Shown here: piece by piece, positions 7,280 to 15,332 of the stretch
Position numbering within the stretch: the stretch's first letter is position 1
Layout: each line of letters starts with the position of its first letter
NCBI RefSeq assembly: GCF_000376565.1
Contig: NZ_BARG01000025.1
Location: 62,001-126,000 of the forward strand
Reading direction: 5' to 3'
Length of the DNA: 64,000 nt
Origin: Streptomyces hokutonensis
GTDB taxonomy: Bacteria; Actinomycetota; Actinomycetes; Streptomycetales; Streptomycetaceae
Notes under the pieces: generated by a model
What the model saw: the letters and a program-made list of their open reading frames with translations, nothing else
What the model was told of the DNA's origin: nothing
Database searches by the model: none
Program-made: the position numbers and the translations under genes

Positions 7280-8623
7280 TCAGTCGAGCGGCGCCGTCCG
7301 CACCCACGGGCGCAGCTTCTCCAGCTGCTCCGCCAGCTCCAGCAGCGCCGCCTCCGACCCCGGCCGCCCCACCAGCTGTACGGCACAGGGCGCCCCCGAC
7401 GGCAACGTGCCGAACGGGACCGACATCGCGGGCCAGCCGGTGAGGTTCCACGGGGGAGTCATCGGCGAGTAGTTGGTGTTGGCCAGCACGTTCCGCAGCC
7501 AGCCCCGCTCGTGCCACGGCCCGGCCTTGGGGGAGCGCCGGGCCAGCGCCGCCGTCAGCAGGATGTCGTGCTCGGCGAAGAACGGCGTCAGCCGCTCCCG
7601 CAACTGCTCCCGGCTCCGCCCGGTGCGGACGCTCTTCACGAACCGCCGCCCGATCGCCGCGTGCACCCGGGTCCGCCGCGCCAGCTTCCGAGGGTCGAGC
7701 CCCGCCGCGTCCACCGAGGTGCCCGCCGTCCAGTGCGCCAGCGAGGTGGTGCTCAGCGACAGCGGATACGGCGGATCGGCGCGGTGCAGCGCGTGCCCCG
7801 CCTCGGTCAGCAGCCCGGCCGCCTCCCGGACGGCGGTCGTATACGGCTTGCTGACGGCGACTCCGGCGAGCGGGCTGCGCACGGACACGGCCACCTTGCG
7901 GGAAACGGACTCGTCGGGACGTACGACCTCGATGTCCGCGATGACCGAAAACATCAGCCGGGCGTCCTCGACGGTCGTCGCCAGGGGGCCGTTCTCGGAC
8001 ATTCCGAACCAGTCGCCGTCACCGATCCCGGCCGGGACGACCCCGAACCCCGGCTTGATGGTGACCAGACCGCAGTTGGCCGCGGGGATGCGCAGCGAAC
8101 CCATGCCGTCGTTGCCGAGGGCGATCGGCACCATGCCCGCCGCGACCGCCGCCGCGCTCCCGCCCGAGGAACCCCCTGCGGTGCGGGTGGTGTCCCACGG
8201 GTTGCGGGCGGTGCCGTAGACACCCTCGGTGGTGCCGAAGACACACAGCTCGGGCACGTTCGTGAGGCCTACGACCACCGCGCCCGCCGCCCGCAGCCGC
8301 GCCACGATGACATGGTCGTGGTCGGCGGGCGTGTCCGGGGTCGCGGCGGAGCCGACGCGGGTGGACTCGCCGGTCACGGCGAGGTTGTCCTTCACGGCCA
8401 CCGGCACGCCCGCGAGCGGCAGTTCGGCCAGATTGGCCCGTGCGCCCACCGCGTCGGCCTCCGCGAGCGCGGCCTCGGCCCGCACCACCCGGAACGCGCC
8501 GATCCGCCCGTCGAGCCGCTCGATCCGGGCGAGATGCTCGGCCACCACCTCACGGGGCGTGGCCCGCTTCTCGCGTACGGCGGCGGAGATCTCGGCGGTG
8601 GTACGGCCGATCCAGCTGGTCAC
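7280..8623 (-). CDS. Amidase (amidase signature family)
   Basis: A 447-residue cytoplasmic amidase begins MTSWIGRTTAEISAAVREKR. The amidase-signature Ser-cisSer-Lys triad is present: Lys78 in VPVAVKDNLAV, the Gly-Ser-rich block GGSSGGSAAAVAAG around Ser153, and the nucleophile Ser176 in GNDGMGSLRIPAANCG. The family usually has GTDTGGS, so GNDGMGS is slightly unusual. It hydrolyses a C-N amide bond to a carboxylate and ammonia or amine. It is not in a GatCAB operon, so it is probably a catabolic amidase. The start at 8623 follows a GGAGC ribosome-binding site. Confidence 0.92.
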   Translation of the reverse strand: MTSWIGRTTAEISAAVREKRATPREVVAEHLARIERLDGRIGAFRVVRAEAALAEADAVGARANLAELPLAGVPVAVKDNLAVTGESTRVGSAATPDTPADHDHVIVARLRAAGAVVVGLTNVPELCVFGTTEGVYGTARNPWDTTRTAGGSSGGSAAAVAAGMVPIALGNDGMGSLRIPAANCGLVTIKPGFGVVPAGIGDGDWFGMSENGPLATTVEDARLMFSVIADIEVVRPDESVSRKVAVSVRSPLAGVAVSKPYTTAVREAAGLLTEAGHALHRADPPYPLSLSTTSLAHWTAGTSVDAAGLDPRKLARRTRVHAAIGRRFVKSVRTGRSREQLRERLTPFFAEHDILLTAALARRSPKAGPWHERGWLRNVLANTNYSPMTPPWNLTGWPAMSVPFGTLPSGAPCAVQLVGRPGSEAALLELAEQLEKLRPWVRTAPLD

Positions 8624-8779
8624 GGGCGCGCTCCTTCAATCTACTGGCGAGTACGTAGGGAGAACTGTGCCTCGGCAGAGGCGTCGCGTCGAGAGGTGGT
8701 CGGCCTTGGACATTCGCTCCCGTCTTGTTGGACTTTTCACGAGCCGGTGCCGGGCGCGTGCCGACTGACCTGCTGGTCA

Positions 8780-8862
8780 TCCGATCAATGGCTCAACTTG
8801 GCTGCTCCCAGCACCCGTTGACAGCCCCCGAGCACAGTCCAATCATCAGTCGTCCGATCAAT
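8780..8862. promoter_or_regulatory. Promoter region of the GH20 gene with a repeated element
   Basis: TCCGATCAAT occurs at 8780-8789 and again at 8853-8862, on either side of a TTGACA hexamer at 8819-8824 that could be a -35 box. The GH20 start is at 8881. A good -10 box at normal spacing is not obvious. The repeated decamer may be a regulator site; this is inference. Confidence 0.3.
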
Positions 8863-8880
8863 CGCGACCGGTGGAGAGTC

Positions 8881-10737
8881 ATGGCTGAGCGAGGGAAGAG
8901 ACGGTTCCGGCTGGTCGGCTTCGCGGCGGTGTTCGCGCTGCTCATGGCACCCGCGGTGCCGGCGGTCGCGACCCAGCAGCAGACGGCACCCCCGGTGACC
9001 GTCCCCGCTCTCTCCAACTGGACGCCGGAGCGCGGCAGTTACGACTTCGGGCCCAGGACCCGGTTGGTGGCCGGCAGCGCGAGCGAACGCAGGGTCGCCG
9101 ACACCCTCGCCGACGACCTGAAGGCGGCGGGCCACGGCACAGTGCCCGTCGTGCGAGGTGGTGCCGCCCGGTCCGGCGACATCGTGATCCACGTCCGGCC
9201 GAAGCAGGGCTCGTTGGGCACGGAGGGCTATCAACTCCAGGCGGGCAGAAGGCTGTCGGTCACCGGCGCGACCGAGACCGGCGCCTTCTACGGCACCCGC
9301 ACCCTCCTCCAACTCCTCGCCCAGAGCGACCACATACCGGCCGGACGCACGGTCGACGTACCGCGCTACAAGGAGCGCGGAGTCGGAGTCTGCGCCTGCT
9401 ACATCCACACCTCCCTGCCCTGGCTGGAGAACCTGGTGCGCGAGATGGCGTACCACAAGCTCAACCAACTGCTCCTGGAAATCAAGGTGAAGAGCGACGC
9501 GCACCCCGAGGCGAACACCTGGGGCTACTACACCAAGGACGAGCTGCGCGGCCTCGTGGCCCTCGGCGACAGGTACCACGTCGAGATCATTCCCGAGATC
9601 AACTCCCCGGGCCACATGGACCCGTGGATAGAGAACCGCCCCGACCTCCAGCTCACCGACAGCGACGGCAACAAGCAGCCCGCCCGGCTCGACGTCACCC
9701 AGCAGGCCGCGTTCGACTACTACACGAGCCTGATGGACGAGTACGCGCAGGTCTTCACCGCGCCGTCCTGGCACATGGGCGCCGACGAGTACATGCTCGG
9801 CTCCGACTACTCCAAGTACCCGCAGATGCTGCGCTACGCCCAGGAGAAGTACGGCGCGAACGCCACCCCGCAGGACGCCTACATCGACTTCATCAACCGC
9901 GTGCAGGCCTACGCCGCGAGCAAGGGCAAGCAGCTGCGCATCTGGAACGACGGGCTCACCGGCGCCAACACCGTTCCGGTGGCGGCGGGCACGACGGTCG
10001 AGCACTGGCTGAACGTCCAGGAGAAACCGAGCCGACTCATCGCCCAGGGCTACCCGTTGATGAACGCGGCCTACTCCCTCTACCTGGTGCGCGGTGGCTT
10101 CCACAGCGACACCGAGTCGCTGTACGACCAGAGCTGGGACCCGCGCAGTTTCGAGGGCGAGAAGCTCACCTCCAGCACCGGCATCACCGGCGCGAAGATC
10201 AGCCTCTGGCCCGACAACGGGCGCGGCGAGACCGAGAACGAGGTCGCCGCAGACACCGAGCCCGCGCTGCGCCACCTCGCCCAGGCGACCTGGGGCGACC
10301 CGCACCCCGACGCCACCTACGCCCAATTCACCGCGCGCGGCACCGCAGTTGGGAACGCCCCCGGATGGCGGGACCTGACCCGGGTACCGGTCGCGGACGG
10401 GACGTACACCTTCCGGACGGCGGGTGCCTCCCTCGACGCCACCGTGGAGCGCACTCAGGATGGCTACGCCACGGTGCGGACCGCCGACGGCTGTCTGGAG
10501 ATACAGGGCGGCAAGCTCACCCTCAACGTGCCGCTCCAGCCGGGAGTCGCGGCCACCCCGCAGCCCTGCGACACCGCGAACACCGTGCAGCGCTGGGAGT
10601 TGGCGCCCGTGCCGGGCGGCTACCGGCTTGTGAACGCCATCACGCAGATGGCGCTGAGCGTCGCCGACGACGGCCGCCTCGTCCAGTACCCGCCGGACCA
10701 ACACCGGCCCGCCGTCTGGCACTTGACCGCCCCCTGA
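8881..10737 (+). CDS. Secreted GH20 beta-N-acetylhexosaminidase
   Basis: A 618-residue exported enzyme. Residues 1-30 are a signal peptide (KRRFRLVG, hydrophobic core, ending PAVPAVA). A GH20b-like N-terminal domain (about 40-160) is followed by the GH20 barrel with GVGVCACYIHT, HVEIIPEINSPGHMDP and the catalytic Asp-Glu pair D302-E303 in WHMGADEYML. The last 130 residues look like a ricin-type or similar beta-trefoil carbohydrate-binding region. GH20 enzymes release terminal GlcNAc/GalNAc or lacto-N-biose by substrate-assisted catalysis. The gene is followed after 19 bp by a GH29 fucosidase, so the pair probably trims host-type or fungal glycans outside the cell. Confidence 0.9.
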   Translation: MAERGKRRFRLVGFAAVFALLMAPAVPAVATQQQTAPPVTVPALSNWTPERGSYDFGPRTRLVAGSASERRVADTLADDLKAAGHGTVPVVRGGAARSGDIVIHVRPKQGSLGTEGYQLQAGRRLSVTGATETGAFYGTRTLLQLLAQSDHIPAGRTVDVPRYKERGVGVCACYIHTSLPWLENLVREMAYHKLNQLLLEIKVKSDAHPEANTWGYYTKDELRGLVALGDRYHVEIIPEINSPGHMDPWIENRPDLQLTDSDGNKQPARLDVTQQAAFDYYTSLMDEYAQVFTAPSWHMGADEYMLGSDYSKYPQMLRYAQEKYGANATPQDAYIDFINRVQAYAASKGKQLRIWNDGLTGANTVPVAAGTTVEHWLNVQEKPSRLIAQGYPLMNAAYSLYLVRGGFHSDTESLYDQSWDPRSFEGEKLTSSTGITGAKISLWPDNGRGETENEVAADTEPALRHLAQATWGDPHPDATYAQFTARGTAVGNAPGWRDLTRVPVADGTYTFRTAGASLDATVERTQDGYATVRTADGCLEIQGGKLTLNVPLQPGVAATPQPCDTANTVQRWELAPVPGGYRLVNAITQMALSVADDGRLVQYPPDQHRPAVWHLTAP

Positions 10738-10756
10738 CCAGAGGAGTCCCACCCCC

Positions 10757-12304
10757 ATGGCCCTCTCCAGACGTCTCTTCGTCCTCTCGGCCACGGCACT
10801 CGCCGCGACCGGCACCGCCACGACCCCCGCCCTCGCGACGCCCCAGCCTCCGTCCGACTCCCGCTACCGCATCCCCGTCAGCGCGGACGACACCGAGGCC
10901 GACCTGGTCCGCAAGGCCTCCCAAGTCCGGCCCACCGCACGGCAGGTGGCCTGGCAGCAGCTGGAGCGGACGGCGTTCCTGCACTTCGGTGTGAACACCT
11001 TCACCGGTCTTGAATGGGGGACCGGCGACGAGGACCCGAACGTGTTCCAACCGACCGGCCTCGACACCGACCAGTGGGCCCGAGCCCTGCGCGACGGCGG
11101 CTTCAAGCTCGCCATCCTCACCGTCAAGCACCACGACGGCTTCGTCCTCTACCCCTCCCGCTACACCAACCACACGGTGGCCTACAGCAGTTGGCGTGCC
11201 GGGCAGGGCGACGTACTGCGGTCCTTCGCCGACTCCATGCGACGGTACGGCCTCAAGGCCGGCGTCTATCTCTCGCCCGCCGACGAGAACCAGTACCTCC
11301 ACGGCGTCTACGCCAACGGCAGCGCACGCGCCACCCGGACCATCCCCACGCTCGTCGAGGGCGACGACCGCACCCCGGACGCCTTCTACACACTGGACGC
11401 GACCGACTACGGCGCCCACATGCTCAACACCCTCTACGAAGTGCTGACCGAGTACGGCCCGATCGACGAGGTCTGGTTCGACGGCGCCCAGGGCCGCATC
11501 CCACCGGGCCACGTCGAGGACTACGACTGGGACAGCTGGTACACCCTGGTCAGATCACTCGCCCCGGACGCGGCGATCGCCGTGACCGGCCCCGACGTGC
11601 GCTGGGTCGGGAACGAGGGCGGCACCGCGCGGGAGGACGAGTGGAGCGTCCTCCCGGTCAAGGAGGAGCAGTACGGCCGCACGGACTGGGCGCTGTCCTA
11701 CGACACCCCCGACGAGGGCAGTCGTAGCGCCCTCGTGGCGGCGCAGCCGAACACCGACTACCTGCAGTGGTGGCCGGCCGAGTGCGATGTGTCGATCCAC
11801 GACGGCTGGTTCTACCACCCGGGCCAACTTCCCAAGAGTGTCGACGAGTTGATCGACATCTACTTCGGCTCCGTGGGCCGCAACGCGGTCCTGCTGCTCA
11901 ATGTGCCGCCGGACACCGACGGCCTGCTCGCGGACCCGGACGTGGCGCGGCTGCGCGAGTTCCGCGAGCGCGTGGACCGGGAACTGCCCGAGGACCTGGC
12001 ACGCGGAGCCCGGACGGCCGTCTCACCGGGGCGGGTCACCGTCGACCTCGGCACCCAACAGGCGGTCGACCGCGTCCGGTTGGCGGAGGACGTCCTGCGC
12101 TACGGCCAGCAGGTCGAGGCCTTCGTCGTCGAGGCGTACGTCGACGGGAGCTGGTCCGAGGTGACCCGGGCGGGCACGATCGGCGCCAGTCGCATCCTGT
12201 TGCTGCCCGCACCCGTACGCGCCCGGCGCTGGCGGGTCCGCGTGACAGCGGCCCGCGACACCGTACGGATCGCGGAGTTCAGGCTGTACCGCTCGCGGGC
12301 CTGA
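10757..12304 (+). CDS. Secreted GH29 alpha-L-fucosidase
   Basis: This 515-residue protein has a Tat-like signal (SRRLFVLSATALAATG, cleavage near PALA, residue 27). GH29 hallmarks are FLHFGVNTFTGLEWGTG, LAILTVKHHDGFVLYPS and the nucleophile Asp242 in DEVWFDGAQG. A C-terminal beta domain of about 110 residues resembles a discoidin/F5-8C carbohydrate-binding module. It releases L-fucose from the non-reducing end of glycans. The gene follows GH20 by 19 bp and probably shares its transcript. The window also holds an L-fucose import and oxidation operon at 28.9-36.8 kb that could use the product. It ends 10 bp from the convergent regulator gene. Confidence 0.9.
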   Translation: MALSRRLFVLSATALAATGTATTPALATPQPPSDSRYRIPVSADDTEADLVRKASQVRPTARQVAWQQLERTAFLHFGVNTFTGLEWGTGDEDPNVFQPTGLDTDQWARALRDGGFKLAILTVKHHDGFVLYPSRYTNHTVAYSSWRAGQGDVLRSFADSMRRYGLKAGVYLSPADENQYLHGVYANGSARATRTIPTLVEGDDRTPDAFYTLDATDYGAHMLNTLYEVLTEYGPIDEVWFDGAQGRIPPGHVEDYDWDSWYTLVRSLAPDAAIAVTGPDVRWVGNEGGTAREDEWSVLPVKEEQYGRTDWALSYDTPDEGSRSALVAAQPNTDYLQWWPAECDVSIHDGWFYHPGQLPKSVDELIDIYFGSVGRNAVLLLNVPPDTDGLLADPDVARLREFRERVDRELPEDLARGARTAVSPGRVTVDLGTQQAVDRVRLAEDVLRYGQQVEAFVVEAYVDGSWSEVTRAGTIGASRILLLPAPVRARRWRVRVTAARDTVRIAEFRLYRSRA

Positions 12305-12314
12305 GGGACAGGGC

Positions 12315-13226
12315 TCACATGTCCTTGAGGAGCTTCTCCAGGAAGACCACCGACTCGGGGCCGGGCAGCGCCACCAGGCTCAGCCGGTCCATGACCGCGA
12401 GATAGCGGTCGACCTCCTCCGCCTTGTCCAAGTACAGGGCGCTGGTGAGCTGTTCGAGATAGACGATGTCCGGCAGGTCCGGCACCGGGAAACGCAGCAC
12501 GGTGATCGGACCGCCGGCCGCCGCATGGCCGCCCACCTCGAAGGGCAGCACCTGCAGCGTGACGTTCGGCAGGGCGGCCGTCTCGACGAGATGCCGGAGC
12601 TGGTCGCGCATCACCTCGGCCCCGCCGAGCGGCCTGCGCAGCGCCGCCTCGTCCACCACGACCCACAGCCTCGGCGCTCCGGGCCTGGTCAGCAACTCCT
12701 GGCGGGTCATGCGGAGTTCGACGCGGCGCTGGATCGAGTCGGGGGAGTCCACGGGGCGGCCGAGCCGGATGACGGCCTCGGCGTACCCGGCGGTCTGCAA
12801 CAGGCCCGGGATGAACTGGACTTCGTAGGTGCGGATGAGGGAGGTGGCCTCCTCCAGCCCCAGGTGCTGCTCGAACCAGGCCGGGAAGTAGTCGCCGTAG
12901 GCGCGCCACCAGCCGGGTTCGTTGGCGCGGCGGGCCGAGTCCAGGAACTCCTGGCGGGCCTCCGGCTCGTGGAGGCCGTACAGCGTCAACAGGTCGGCCA
13001 CGTCACGCTCTTTGAAGCCGACGCGGCCCAACTCCATGCGGCAGAGCTTGGCGTCCGAGGCGCGTATGGCCGAAGCGGCCGTGTCCCGGGTGATGTTGAG
13101 GGACTCGCGCAACCGGCGCAGCCGGGTGCCCAGCATGATGCGCTGGACCGTCGGACCACCGCGCTGAAGGCTCAGCACGTCCGTACCCAGGGGGGCGTGT
13201 TCCGGTTGAGCTGCAGTCATGTTCAT
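12315..13226 (-). CDS. XRE-family regulator with DUF5753 domain (WhiJ-like)
   Basis: The chosen ATG near 13226 gives about 303 residues starting MNMTAAQPEHAPLG; the upstream ATG at 13361 would add 45 residues of poor character. An XRE helix-turn-helix (TRLRRLRESLNITRDTAASA then KLCRMELGRVGFKERDVADL) is followed by the DUF5753 domain, with landmarks WWRAYGDYFPAWFEQHLGLE, IPGLLQTAGYAEAVIR and VLPFEVGGHAAAGGP. Streptomyces has many such regulators, often paired with a DUF397 protein and an ATPase-like partner, as in the whiJ and abaA loci. All three partners are present here. It probably binds the repeated TGCAATTGCA sites at 13652-13761. Confidence 0.88.
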   Translation of the reverse strand: MNMTAAQPEHAPLGTDVLSLQRGGPTVQRIMLGTRLRRLRESLNITRDTAASAIRASDAKLCRMELGRVGFKERDVADLLTLYGLHEPEARQEFLDSARRANEPGWWRAYGDYFPAWFEQHLGLEEATSLIRTYEVQFIPGLLQTAGYAEAVIRLGRPVDSPDSIQRRVELRMTRQELLTRPGAPRLWVVVDEAALRRPLGGAEVMRDQLRHLVETAALPNVTLQVLPFEVGGHAAAGGPITVLRFPVPDLPDIVYLEQLTSALYLDKAEEVDRYLAVMDRLSLVALPGPESVVFLEKLLKDM

Positions 13227-13379
13227 CCCCTCGGCGATCGCGCCGATACTGCCCGCAGATTTTCGGGACTCAAAAGAGGATCGTAGCACCGAGGTTCCGG
13301 ATAACTGCGGGGAGTGAAGGAGCCGGAAGGTGCCGGCCTGTGTCCGGCGCCTTCCGGCCATCCGCGGGTCTGCCTGACC

Positions 13380-13631
13380 TCAGCGGCCGGGGAGTAGGCC
13401 GTCGAAGTCGCCGTCCTTCACACCGCGGACGAACGCGGAGATCTCGGCGCTGGTGTAGACGAGCGCCGGACCTTCGGGATGGCGCGAGTTGCGTACGGCG
13501 ATGTGGCCGTCGGAGAGCGCGGCCAGCTCGACACAGTTGCCCTCGGGGTTGCTGTGGTGGCTCTTGCGCCACTCCGCGCCGCTCAGCAGGGTCGCCGACA
13601 TGCCGTTCGCGTGTTCTGTCTGAGGCCTCAT
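13380..13631 (-). CDS. DUF397 small protein, partner of the XRE regulator
   Basis: The 83-residue protein contains the DUF397 signature WRKSHHSNPEGNCVELAAL, VRNSRHPEGPALVYTSAE and ISAFVRGVKDGDF. DUF397 proteins act with DUF5753 regulators in development or antibiotic control, as shown for the whiJ system. It is transcribed toward the XRE gene, and its start region faces the HATPase gene across 210 bp containing repeated operators. Confidence 0.92.
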   Translation of the reverse strand: MRPQTEHANGMSATLLSGAEWRKSHHSNPEGNCVELAALSDGHIAVRNSRHPEGPALVYTSAEISAFVRGVKDGDFDGLLPGR

Positions 13632-13651
13632 CGCTCCCCCGGAAGATCGAA

Positions 13652-13761
13652 TGCAATTGCAGCTTCAATTGCACCCATTGGTGATGTGGAGGACGATAGC
13701 CCTCGGGAGGACCGCCCGCAAGATCGTCTGCAATTGCAGCAGTAATTGCCGATGCACTTGC
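13652..13761. promoter_or_regulatory. Repeated operator-like elements TGCAATTGCAGC-nnn-AATTGC
   Basis: Two direct copies of a 21-bp element start at 13652 and 13729, with identical TGCAATTGCAGC and AATTGC blocks and three differing bases between. Each contains the perfect palindrome TGCAATTGCA. A weaker partial copy (TGCACTTGC) ends at 13761. They sit between the DUF397 gene (start 13631, minus) and the HATPase gene (start 13842, plus), the natural site for autoregulation of the cluster. Confidence 0.65.
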
Positions 13762-13841
13762 GTTCGCAGGGTCAGTCGGAGGACCATGTTCCGGACAGGT
13801 GTAGTGCGCGCAGTTGTTCTCTTGGGGTCTCAGGGGTCGCG

Positions 13842-14390
13842 ATGTCCGCAGAGCAAGTCGTACGGCCGGTCGACTCCCTGCGGATCGAGGGCACTTGGCA
13901 GTGGCTGTGCCGCGCCGTCGACGAGGTGGGGTGCCCCGCGCCGGGGCAGACCGTCACCCTGGTCCCCACCGTCGGAGACGGGGCCAACCCGGCTCTCTGC
14001 TCCGTCCTGGTCGTCCCCCCGATGCCTCAATCGGCGCATGTGGCGCGGGACTTCACCCGCGCCGCGCTGGCCGACCGGGCCGGGGACGAACTCGTCGACG
14101 ACATGGCGGTCACCGTCTCGGAACTGGTGAGCAACGCGCTGCGCTACGGCCGGGCGCCCAACTCCCCGCTGGAGCCGCAGCCTTCACTCTGGCTCGCGGT
14201 GTGGGACCGGCTGCCGTACGCGGTGTGCGCGGTCACCGACGACAGCGACCGCATACCCGTGGAGGGACACCCCGACGAGTTCGCGGAGTCCGGACGCGGC
14301 CTCCAGGTGGTCTCCGCGCTCAGCGACTCATGGGGCTGGAACCTGCGGGCGGGCGGCGGCAAGACGGTGTGGGCGCTGTTCCGGCTCTGA
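13842..14390 (+). CDS. HATPase_c ATP-binding regulator (anti-sigma kinase-like)
   Basis: The 182-residue protein begins MSAEQVVRPVDSLRIEGTWQ. The C-terminal half is a GHKL ATPase domain: the N-box is MAVTVSELVSNALRYGR, the G1-like box is VTDDSDRIP, and the G2 part is ESGRGLQVVSALSDSWGW before GGKTVWALF. These are the features of RsbW/SpoIIAB-like proteins. In DUF397/XRE clusters this partner is common. The ATG at 13842 is preferred over upstream codons because earlier residues lie in the operator region and have no coding bias. Confidence 0.88.
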   Translation: MSAEQVVRPVDSLRIEGTWQWLCRAVDEVGCPAPGQTVTLVPTVGDGANPALCSVLVVPPMPQSAHVARDFTRAALADRAGDELVDDMAVTVSELVSNALRYGRAPNSPLEPQPSLWLAVWDRLPYAVCAVTDDSDRIPVEGHPDEFAESGRGLQVVSALSDSWGWNLRAGGGKTVWALFRL

Positions 14391-14406
14391 CCCGACGGAC
14401 AAGCAG

Positions 14407-14445
14407 AGAAGCGGGGTACCGGCCCAACGCCGGTACCCCGCTTCT
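14407..14445. terminator. Bidirectional terminator hairpin
   Basis: A perfect 16-bp stem (14407-14422 pairs with 14430-14445; arm AGAAGCGGGGTACCGG) closes a 7-nt loop. It lies between the converging HATPase gene (ends 14390) and methyltransferase gene (ends 14456). Confidence 0.9.
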
Positions 14446-14455
14446 GTGTTGCCGC

Positions 14456-15262
14456 TCAGACCTTGCGGCCGATGCCGCAGATCGTGTCCACGACTTCGGA
14501 CGGATCACGGCCCACGTCGACAGGCTCGGGCCGCCACCGCGAGATGGGGACGATTCCGGGCTCGACGGGCTCGAGACCGTCGAAGAAGGCCGTCACCCGT
14601 GCGGGGCTGCGCAGGTAGTAGGAGCTGGCGGAGTTGGCGTTGTACACCGAGATCGCCTGGTTGAGCGCCGGGTTGGTGTCGGTGCCGTCGGTCAGCGCGA
14701 GATAGCTGCCCGGGGGCAGCGCGTCCAGGAAGCGGGCCACGACGCGCTCGGGCTCGTCCGAGTCGGGGATCTGGCCCAGGATGCCCAGCATCGTCAGCGC
14801 GATCGGCTTGCCGAAGTCCAGTGTCCTGGCCGCCGCTTCGAGGATCGTCTCGGGATCGCGCACATCGGCCTCGACGTAGGCGCAGGCACCCTCGGGCGTG
14901 CTGGTGAGCAACGCCTGCGCGTGCACCAGCACCAGCGGGTCGTTGTCGACGTACACGATCCGGCTCTCGGGCGCGATGCGCTGCGCGACCTCGTGGGTGT
15001 TGTCGACGGTCGGCAGGCCGGTCCCGATGTCGAGGAACTGGCGGATGCCCGCCTCCGCGGCGAGATGGCGCACGGCCCTTACCAGGAAGCCCCGTTGGAG
15101 GCGGGCCAGCAGGGCGATGTCCGGGAACATCTTGATGATCATTTCGCCGGCTTCCCGGTCGGCGGCGTAGTTGTCCTTGCCGCCCAGGAGGAAGTTCCAC
15201 ACACGGGCGGAGTGCGGCCGGTCGAGCTGGAGCCGGTCGGCCAGCGGGTCTTCGGAGGTCAT
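14456..15262 (-). CDS. DUF574 SAM-dependent methyltransferase
   Basis: The 268-residue protein starts MTSEDPLADRLQLDRPHSAR and has the block ARVWNFLLGGKDNYAADREA that typifies the actinomycete DUF574 (Methyltransf_19) family. It then has FLDIGTGLPTVDNTHEVAQ (SAM-binding motif I) and VYVDNDPLVLVHAQALL (motif II). Substrate is unknown for the family. The start at 15262 is chosen over 15325 because the conserved N-terminus begins there. A second family member lies at 59944-60756. Confidence 0.92.
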   Translation of the reverse strand: MTSEDPLADRLQLDRPHSARVWNFLLGGKDNYAADREAGEMIIKMFPDIALLARLQRGFLVRAVRHLAAEAGIRQFLDIGTGLPTVDNTHEVAQRIAPESRIVYVDNDPLVLVHAQALLTSTPEGACAYVEADVRDPETILEAAARTLDFGKPIALTMLGILGQIPDSDEPERVVARFLDALPPGSYLALTDGTDTNPALNQAISVYNANSASSYYLRSPARVTAFFDGLEPVEPGIVPISRWRPEPVDVGRDPSEVVDTICGIGRKV

Positions 15263-15332
15263 GGGCAAAGCCTCACACGAAGTACCCGGCGGTGTCCGGC
15301 GATTCGGGCTCGAACCGGGAGACACAGCACTT

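Noticed and set aside
8785..10821. A 678-codon open frame antisense to the GH20 gene
   Set aside because: High-GC DNA with G/C-ending codons leaves long antisense frames. The translation has no domain, while the plus strand has a full GH20 enzyme with signal peptide and catalytic pair.
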